Below, in pieces: positions 12,513 to 17,251 of a stretch of 17,251 nt of DNA. The notes below the pieces were generated by a model. The model made no database searches. It was not told where the DNA came from and was given only the letters and a program-made list of their open reading frames with translations. The translations under genes and the position numbers were made by a program. Numbering within the stretch: position 1 is the stretch's first letter; each line of letters starts with the position of its first letter. This DNA is from Synechococcaceae bacterium WBB_10_009 (GTDB lineage: Bacteria > Cyanobacteriota > Cyanobacteriia > PCC-6307 > Cyanobiaceae): the NCBI GenBank assembly GCA_010030955.1, contig RHBP01000021.1:1-17251 (forward strand), in the 5' to 3' direction.

Positions 12513-13150
12513 AGCAGGCTGCTGAATTGCTGGTGCACCGCCGCCATCTGGGCCGCACTGAGCAGGGGCGGCTCCCCCAGCTGCAGGGCCTGCAGGTACA
12601 TCTGGGCCAGGGTGTCCACCTCGATGGCGATGCGCAGGGCCTGGTCGAGGCTGCGGCCCAGGGCCACCTGGCCGTGCTGGGCCAGCAGGCAGGCCAGCCG
12701 GCCCTCCAGGGCCTGCACCGCCCGCTGCGAGAGCTCGGGAGTGCCGAAGGTGGCGTAGGGGGCGCAGCGGATGTCGTCGCCGCCGGCCACGGCGGTCATG
12801 TAGTGGAAGGGCGGTATGGCGCGGCCGTGGCAGGCCAGGGCGGTGGCGTGGATCGAGTGGCAGTGCAGCACCGCCGTGATCTCCGGGCGGCTGGCCAGGA
12901 TGTCGGCATGCAGGCGCCACTCCGAGGAGGGGCGGCGCCCGGCGGCCGCGGGCTCCAAGGGCTGGCCAGCGAGATCCAGCGCCACCAGATCCTCCGGCTG
13001 CATCTGCTCGTAGGGCAGGGAGCTGGGGGTGATCAACATCCCGCCCTCCATGCGCAGCGAGAGGTTGCCGGAGGTGCCCTGGTTGATGCCACTGGCGTTC
13101 ATGCGCCGGGCCACCGCCACCAACTGCTGCCGCAGCTGCTGCTCAGCCAT
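12491..13150 (-). CDS. Class II aldolase, FucA-like (probable DHAP-shunt aldolase)
   Basis: A 219-residue protein, ATG 13148-13150 to TGA 12491-12493, full length for L-fuculose-1-phosphate aldolase relatives. Phosphate-binding GTSGNLS (25-31) and TPSSLPY (41-47), catalytic Glu77 in SSEW, zinc ligands His96 and His98 in HCHSIH, and His159 in AQHG are all present. HYMTAVAGGDDI and CAPYATFGTPEL match FucA closely. Family members retro-aldol cleave a ketose-1-phosphate to dihydroxyacetone phosphate and an aldehyde. The start overlaps the end of mtnA by 8 nt, which suggests that the substrate is the MtnA product, a 5-deoxy- or 5-methylthio-ribulose-1-phosphate. MtnB dehydratase belongs to the same superfamily and is the main alternative, but the sequence resembles FucA more. 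Cytoplasmic, expected tetramer. Confidence 0.87.
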   Translation of the reverse strand: MAEQQLRQQLVAVARRMNASGINQGTSGNLSLRMEGGMLITPSSLPYEQMQPEDLVALDLAGQPLEPAAAGRRPSSEWRLHADILASRPEITAVLHCHSIHATALACHGRAIPPFHYMTAVAGGDDIRCAPYATFGTPELSQRAVQALEGRLACLLAQHGQVALGRSLDQALRIAIEVDTLAQMYLQALQLGEPPLLSAAQMAAVHQQFSSLLYGAAAD

Positions 13151-14255
13151 GGCCGTAAAGGCCCTTGAGCCCCGCCTCCGTGGCCGGTGCCACCCCGCGC
13201 TCGGTGATCAGGGCCGTCACCAGCCGCGCCGGGGTCACATCGAAGCCGGGGTTGAAGCCGGCGCTGCCATCGGGGCTGAGCTGCACCGAGGCCAGCTGCC
13301 CGGCCGCGGGGCCGCTGAGCACGCGCCCCTGGATGGCCGTCACTTCCTCGGGGCTGCGGGCCTCGATCGGGATCTCAGCCACGCCGTCATCGAGGCTCCA
13401 ATCGATGGTGGAGGCGGGCAGGGCCACGTAGAAGGGCACGCCGTTGTCGTGGGCCGCCAGGGCCTTGAGGTAGGTGCCGATCTTGTTGCACACATCGCCG
13501 CGGCGGGTGGTGCGGTCGGTGCCCACGATCACCGCATCCACCTGGCCGTGCTGCATCAAGTGACCGCCGGCGTTGTCCACGATCACCGTGTGGGGCACCC
13601 CCTCGCGGCCCAACTCATAGGCGGTGAGCGATGCCCCCTGGTTGCGGGGGCGGGTCTCATCCACCCACACGTGGATGTTGAGGCCAGCGCGGTGGGCCTT
13701 GTAAATCGGGGCCAGGGCCGTGCCCCAATCCACCGTGGCCAGCCAGCCGGCGTTGCAGTGGGTGAGCACGTTGAAGGGCTGGCCCTGGCGCTCGGGGGGC
13801 CGGGCCGCCGCCAACTGCTGGAACAGCCGCAGGCCGTGCTCGCCGATGGCCTCGCACATGGCCACGTCCTCCTCGGCGATGGCACCCGCCTCCGCCTGGG
13901 CCGCCGCCGCACGCTCCGCCAGCGGCAGCGGAGCCACCCGATCGCGCACCCGCTCCAGGGCCCAGCGCAGGTTCACCGCCGTGGGGCGGGTGGCATTGAG
14001 CTGCGCGAAGGCCGCCGCCAGGGCGGCATCGCTGGGGTCGGCCTGCAGGGCCAGCATCAGGCCGTAGGCGCCGGTGACGCCGATCAACGGCGCCCCGCGC
14101 ACCACCATGCTGCGGATCGCCTCGGCGGCCTCGGTGCAGGTGGCCAGCGAGCGGGTGGTGAAGCGATGGGGCAGCTGGGTCTGGTCGATCACCCCCACGC
14201 TGCGGCCACCGGGCTCCAGCCAGATGGTGCGCCAGGCCGTGCCGTCGATGTTCAT
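13143..14255 (-). CDS. mtnA: S-methyl-5-thioribose-1-phosphate isomerase
   Basis: A 370-residue protein, ATG 14253-14255 to TGA 13143-13145. It converts 5-methylthioribose-1-phosphate to the ribulose form after phosphorolysis of methylthioadenosine. The MtnA/eIF2B-alpha fold motifs are complete: RGAPLIGVTGAYG (53-65), RPTAVNLRWAL (90-100), catalytic Cys167 in THCNAGWLAT, DETRPRNQGASLTAYEL (199-215), DNAGGHLM and catalytic Asp247 in GTDRTTRRGDVCNKIGTY. Promiscuous MtnA enzymes also act on 5-deoxyribose-1-phosphate. The adjacent overlapped gene is a class II aldolase; no mtnB, mtnC or mtnD is in the window. DUF1543 lies 41 bp upstream in the same direction. The family is firm; whether the pathway is methionine salvage or carbon disposal is inferred from the neighbour. 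Confidence 0.95.
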   Translation of the reverse strand: MNIDGTAWRTIWLEPGGRSVGVIDQTQLPHRFTTRSLATCTEAAEAIRSMVVRGAPLIGVTGAYGLMLALQADPSDAALAAAFAQLNATRPTAVNLRWALERVRDRVAPLPLAERAAAAQAEAGAIAEEDVAMCEAIGEHGLRLFQQLAAARPPERQGQPFNVLTHCNAGWLATVDWGTALAPIYKAHRAGLNIHVWVDETRPRNQGASLTAYELGREGVPHTVIVDNAGGHLMQHGQVDAVIVGTDRTTRRGDVCNKIGTYLKALAAHDNGVPFYVALPASTIDWSLDDGVAEIPIEARSPEEVTAIQGRVLSGPAAGQLASVQLSPDGSAGFNPGFDVTPARLVTALITERGVAPATEAGLKGLYGHG

Positions 14256-14296
14256 GGGGCTGCGCCGCTGCGCTGATCATCCCCCCTGGCCGCACC

Positions 14297-14833
14297 TCAG
14301 ATCGGCCGGTAGCCGAACCAGTCGGGCCGCTGCGGCTGGCTGAGCCCCTCCGGATGGGGCATGAGCTGCACATGCCAGCGCTCCCCGCCCAGCAGCTCCA
14401 GCTGCTCGAGGGCCAGGCAATCGTCCACGGCGCAGAGATCATCCTTGTGCTGCTGCAGGGCACCGGCGAGCCACTGGCGCTTGGCCGCCGCCTTGGCCCC
14501 CTGGGGGGAGCGGGCCACCACCAGGCCGAAGTGATGGAGTTCGGCCAGGCAATCGGGGCGGTAGGCGCCCAGGTTCACAAACCAGAGCCGCTCGGGCCGC
14601 AGGGGGGCAGGCTCGCGCACCAGCTGCACGCTCCAGCCATCGATGGCCCGCACCGCCATGACGCTGTCGAGGTGCAGCCCCTCGCGCCGCCCGAACCACT
14701 GGTGCTTCAGCTCCGGGATCGTGTCGTCCACGGTGGTGCCGGCCACGAAGCGCACATCGTGCACTTCGATGTGGCTGGTGGCGGTCCGCCCCCCGAGCAC
14801 CACCAGAAACAGCGTTGGTGCGGCAGCCGCCAC
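14297..14833 (-). CDS. DUF1543 domain protein
   Basis: A 178-residue protein, GTG 14831-14833 to TGA 14297-14299. LFLVVLGGR (8-16), SHIEVHDVRFVAG (20-32), IPELKHQWFG (39-48) and LWFVNLGAY (83-91) fit the DUF1543 pattern, a family of uncharacterised soluble proteins whose N-terminal strand-rich unit may be duplicated. The second half contains a weaker repeat of that unit (FGLVVARSPQGAKAAAKRQW; QHKDDLCAVDDC). No signal peptide or membrane segment is seen, so it is presumably cytoplasmic. It precedes mtnA by 41 bp on the same strand and may be the first gene of that operon. It is divergent from the methyltransferase gene with only 30 bp between the proposed starts. GTG is used because no ATG lies near the conserved start. 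Function unknown. Confidence 0.8.
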   Translation of the reverse strand: MAAAAPTLFLVVLGGRTATSHIEVHDVRFVAGTTVDDTIPELKHQWFGRREGLHLDSVMAVRAIDGWSVQLVREPAPLRPERLWFVNLGAYRPDCLAELHHFGLVVARSPQGAKAAAKRQWLAGALQQHKDDLCAVDDCLALEQLELLGGERWHVQLMPHPEGLSQPQRPDWFGYRPI

Positions 14834-14863
14834 CGTGGATCACCCCAGAACCGTTCCGCCAGG

Positions 14864-15625
14864 ATGGCCGCCAAAGGCCTGGGGCGGATGGATTTTTTCG
14901 ATCGGCAGTGGCGCTCCTACCGGGCGATCGTGGACCACGATTTGATGGAGCACCGCGCCGTGGCCGCCGCCACGGCCGCCGCCGTGGAGCCCTGGCTGGC
15001 GGCCCGGCCCACCGGCGCCACTCCCCCCACCTGGCTCGACCTGGGCTGCGGCGATCTGGCCCTGCTGGCGCCGTTGCTGCAGCGCCTGCCCCTGGGCCAT
15101 TACACGGGCCTGGACCTGGCGGAGGCGGTTCTGCCCCTGGCACAGCGGAACCTGGGGGCCGTGCCCTATCCCACCCGCTGGTGCAGCGGCGATCTGTTGG
15201 CCTGGAGCCAGGGCGACGGCGCTGACGGCCCCGATGCCGAACAGGACCCGGCCCGCCGCCAGCCCGACATCCTGCATTCGGCCTTCGCCATTCACCACCT
15301 CGACGACCCCCAGAAGCAGCAAGTCCTGGAGGGGGCCCGCCGGCGCATCGCCCCGGGGGGGCTGTTCATCTGGGTGGACGTGTTCCGCAACGCCGGCGAA
15401 GCGCGCCAGGCCTACATCGATCGCTACGTGCAGCGCATCCGCAGCGGCTGGCAGCCCCTGAGCGCCGAGCAGCGGGAGCATGTGGAAACCCACCTGCGCA
15501 GCTTCGATCTGCCCGCCGAACGGGGATGCATCGAGGCCGTGGCGGAGGCGGCCGGCTGGCGCTGGCACTGGGCCTGGCAGGGGGCGCACCAGGCCGAAGC
15601 GATGGCGGTGCTGACGCCCGCCTAG
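14864..15625 (+). CDS. Class I SAM-dependent methyltransferase
   Basis: A 253-residue protein if ATG 14864 is used, ending at TAG 15623-15625. ATG 14888 (starting MDFFDRQWRSYR) is an equally plausible start with a G-rich stretch upstream. The Rossmann signature is clear: motif I WLDLGCGD (57-64), motif II TGLDLAEAV (81-89), an acidic/His patch FAIHHLDDP (141-149) and post-motif APGGLFIWVDVF (163-174). This layout is found in UbiE/methyltransferase-25 type enzymes acting on small molecules. The substrate cannot be read from the sequence. It is divergent from DUF1543 and converges on sufS, with five bases between the stop codons, both sitting in a 13-base palindrome. Confidence is high for the fold and low for any specific reaction. 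Confidence 0.88.
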   Translation: MAAKGLGRMDFFDRQWRSYRAIVDHDLMEHRAVAAATAAAVEPWLAARPTGATPPTWLDLGCGDLALLAPLLQRLPLGHYTGLDLAEAVLPLAQRNLGAVPYPTRWCSGDLLAWSQGDGADGPDAEQDPARRQPDILHSAFAIHHLDDPQKQQVLEGARRRIAPGGLFIWVDVFRNAGEARQAYIDRYVQRIRSGWQPLSAEQREHVETHLRSFDLPAERGCIEAVAEAAGWRWHWAWQGAHQAEAMAVLTPA

Positions 15626-15634
15626 GGCCCCTAG
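15622..15634. repeat. Palindrome spanning both convergent stop codons
   Basis: CTAGGG (15622-15627) and CCCTAG (15629-15634) flank one central base. The TAG stop of the methyltransferase and the TAG stop of sufS are the symmetric halves. A short GC-rich hairpin without T-runs is possible, but bidirectional termination is not supported by base composition. Confidence 0.6.
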
Positions 15635-16908
15635 CTGTGCTCGCGCAGGAAGCTGATCGCCCCCTGCAGCTCATCGGCGAAGCGGTCGATCTCCTCGGGG
15701 GTGGTGGTGAAACTGAGGCTGGCGCGGGCTGAGGCGCTGAGGCCGTAGTGGCGGTGCAACGGCTGGGTGCAGTGGTGGCCGCTGCGGATGCAGATGCCGG
15801 CGGAATCCAGCAGGGCCGCGATGTCGTGGGCGTGCACCCCCTCCACGTGGAAGGCCGCCAGGGCGGCCCGGTCGGGCTGCTGCTCGGGGGTGGGGCCCAG
15901 CACGGTGAGCCCGTCCACCGCCTGCAGCCGCGCGAACAGCTGGGCGGTGAGCTGCTGCTCCCAGGCGTGGATGCGCCCGAGGCCGATGGCCTGGAGATAG
16001 TCGAGGGCGGCGCCCATGCCGATGGCCTCGCCGATGGCCGGGGTGCCGGCTTCGAACTTGTGGGGCAGGCCGGCCCAACTGCTGTGGTCGAGGTAGACGT
16101 CCTGAATCATTTCGCCGCCCCCCAGGAAGGGCGGCATCGCTTCCAGCAGCGCCTCCCGGCCCCACAGGAAGCCCATGCCGGTGGGGCCGCAGAGCTTGTG
16201 GGAGCTGCCCACCAGGAAGTCAGCCCCCAGGGCCGCCACGTTCACCGGCAGGTGGGGCAAGCTCTGGCAAGCATCCACCAGCAGCAGGGCCCCGGCGCCA
16301 TGGGCCAGCTGGGCCACCTCGGCGATGGGGTTGAGGCACCCCAGGGTGTTGCTCACCTGCACCAGGCTCACCAAGCGGGTGCGCTCGCTGAGCTTGCTGC
16401 GCAGGTCATCGAGGTCGAGTTCACCACTCTCGATAACGCCGGCGTGGCGCAGCACGCAGCCGGTGCGCTGGGCCAGCAGCTGCCAGGGCACCAGGTTGCT
16501 GTGGTGCTCCATCACCGTGAGCAGCACTTCATCGCCGGGGCGCAGGTTGGCTTCGCCCCAACTGCGGGCCACCAGGTTGATGGCCTCGCTGGCGTTGCGG
16601 GTGAACACGATCTCGTTGGGGGAGCTGGCGCCGATGAACGCCGCCGCCTTGGCGCGGGCCCCCTCAAAGCCCTCGGTGGCCCGGGCGCTGAGCTGATGGG
16701 CGCCGCGGTGCACGTTGGCATTGTCGTGGTCGTAGTAGTGCTGCAGGGCGGCCAGCACCTGGCGGGGCTTCTGGCTGGTGGCGGCGTGGTCGAGGTAGAT
16801 CAGCGGCTGCCCCAGGCAGGCGGTCTGCGCCAGCAGGGGGAAATCGGGCCGGGTCTCGGCGGCCAGGTTGGCGGATGTGGCCGCCAGAGCGGGGATGGTG
16901 CTGGTCAT
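15631..16908 (-). CDS. sufS: Cysteine desulfurase SufS
   Basis: A 425-residue PLP enzyme, ATG 16906-16908 to TAG 15631-15633. It takes sulfur from cysteine as an enzyme persulfide for the SUF Fe-S cluster assembly system in the cytoplasm. IYLDHAATSQKP (37-48), NVHRGAHQLSARAT (65-78), the PLP lysine Lys238 in GSSHKLCGPTGMG and the persulfide Cys380 in SGHHCTQP define the group II (SufS) class. The region before FPLLAQ is an N-terminal extension of about 20 residues. The start overlaps the end of sufD by four nucleotides (ATGA), the usual cyanobacterial sufBCDS order read leftwards, so the two are probably translated together. No SufE is seen nearby. Confidence 0.97.
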   Translation of the reverse strand: MTSTIPALAATSANLAAETRPDFPLLAQTACLGQPLIYLDHAATSQKPRQVLAALQHYYDHDNANVHRGAHQLSARATEGFEGARAKAAAFIGASSPNEIVFTRNASEAINLVARSWGEANLRPGDEVLLTVMEHHSNLVPWQLLAQRTGCVLRHAGVIESGELDLDDLRSKLSERTRLVSLVQVSNTLGCLNPIAEVAQLAHGAGALLLVDACQSLPHLPVNVAALGADFLVGSSHKLCGPTGMGFLWGREALLEAMPPFLGGGEMIQDVYLDHSSWAGLPHKFEAGTPAIGEAIGMGAALDYLQAIGLGRIHAWEQQLTAQLFARLQAVDGLTVLGPTPEQQPDRAALAAFHVEGVHAHDIAALLDSAGICIRSGHHCTQPLHRHYGLSASARASLSFTTTPEEIDRFADELQGAISFLREHS

Positions 16909-17251
16909 GGCCGATCCAGCTGCAGCCGCTCCGGTGGGCAGCAGGCGCGGGCGGGGGCGGGCAACTGGCGCAGCACCTCCTCACAGAAGGCCCGCTTGAG
17001 CAGGCCGGCGGCCTGGTCGGCATCGATGCCGCGGCTTTGCAGGTAGAAGAGCTCCTCGGTCTGCAGGCTGCTCACGGTGGCGCCGTGGGCGCACTTCACG
17101 TCGTCGGCCACGATTTCGAGCTCGGGCTTGGTGTCGATGCGGGCCCGATCGGAGAGCAGCAGGTTGCGGCTGAGCTGGGCGGCGTTGGTGCGCTGGGCCG
17201 CCCGCGGCACCCGCACGGCGCCATTGAACACGCTGCGGCCCTGGCCGGCGG
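16905..17251 (-). CDS. sufD: Fe-S cluster assembly scaffold SufD, C-terminal part (5' end outside window)
   Basis: The last 114 codons of a frame that leaves the window at base 17251 and ends at TGA 16905-16907. The visible part begins AGQGRSVFNGAVRVP and continues with AAQRTNAAQLSRNLLLS, DTKPELEIVADDVKCAHGAT and ELFYLQSRGID, the C-terminal half of the SufB/SufD beta-helix family. The His of CAHGAT corresponds to the conserved histidine near the cluster-building interface with SufB. SufD works in the SufBC2D complex, which assembles nascent Fe-S clusters using ATP. The stop overlaps the sufS start (ATGA). A GTG at 17229-17231 lies within the conserved domain and is not the true start. Confidence 0.95.
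   Translation of the reverse strand, partial: AGQGRSVFNGAVRVPRAAQRTNAAQLSRNLLLSDRARIDTKPELEIVADDVKCAHGATVSSLQTEELFYLQSRGIDADQAAGLLKRAFCEEVLRQLPAPARACCPPERLQLDRP

Noticed and set aside
12491..13150. Calling the aldolase MtnB (methylthioribulose-1-phosphate dehydratase)
   Set aside because: Same superfamily and next to mtnA, but the HYMTAVAGG and CAPYATFGT segments match FucA-type aldolases. Kept as an alternative, not the main call.
1..17251. CRISPR arrays, insertion sequences, prophage genes, tRNA or rRNA genes
   Set aside because: None seen on either strand; no regularly spaced repeats, transposase motifs or cloverleaf-like segments were found by eye, though a covariance-model scan was not possible here.

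Overview
The window is a gene-dense, very GC-rich stretch of a unicellular picocyanobacterial chromosome, most likely a freshwater, brackish or euryhaline Synechococcus/Cyanobium-type organism (subcluster 5.2-like). The reasons are photosystem II PsbX, Ycf66, a one-helix high-light-inducible protein (Hli), a cyanobacterial DUF3747 protein and a sufD-sufS overlap, together with very compact spacing and many GTG/TTG starts. No transposon, phage gene, CRISPR array, rRNA or tRNA gene was seen, and no gene-free stretch exceeds 300 bases. Most of the region looks like vertically inherited core genome.

Layout. (1) 1-327: 3' end of accC (+), convergent with a YggT-family membrane protein (-). (2) 808-2955: a plus-strand run of psbX, ycf66 and two tandem, mutually similar TolB-like lipoproteins. 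The first lipoprotein has no standard start codon before its signal peptide. (3) 2971-5582: a minus-strand run of a HIT hydrolase, an SbmA/BacA-type ABC exporter/importer and an Hli. (4) 5634-7184: comM/YifB (+), divergent from the HIT gene. (5) 7186-9167: a minus-strand run of def, a two-helix 65-residue membrane protein, a secreted DUF3747 protein and rpsU with a strong terminator, followed by a 46-residue small protein. (6) 9229-12512: a serine peptidase of family S9 overlapping by 4 nt with a GltS-like symporter (+). (7) 12491-14833: DUF1543, mtnA and a FucA-like class II aldolase (-). (8) 14864-15625: a SAM-dependent methyltransferase (+). (9) 15631-17251: sufS and the C-terminal part of sufD (-).

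How the genes may work together. The clearest multi-gene hypothesis is mtnA overlapped with a class II aldolase. These are the isomerase and aldolase steps of a DHAP-shunt-like route that disposes of 5'-methylthioadenosine or 5'-deoxyadenosine by-products as dihydroxyacetone phosphate plus an aldehyde. The S9 peptidase and the Na+/glutamate-type symporter are translationally coupled and may serve peptide or amino-acid recycling. psbX, ycf66 and hli are photosynthesis and light-stress genes, accC belongs to fatty-acid synthesis, sufS/sufD to Fe-S cluster assembly, and def/rpsU to translation.

I do not see a clear-cut undescribed defence or mobile system. The most unusual items are the non-canonical CTG-start lipoprotein and its paralogue, the mtnA-aldolase pair, a start codon buried in a hairpin ahead of the ABC transporter, the 46-residue small ORF and a 12-bp tandem repeat inside the HIT gene.
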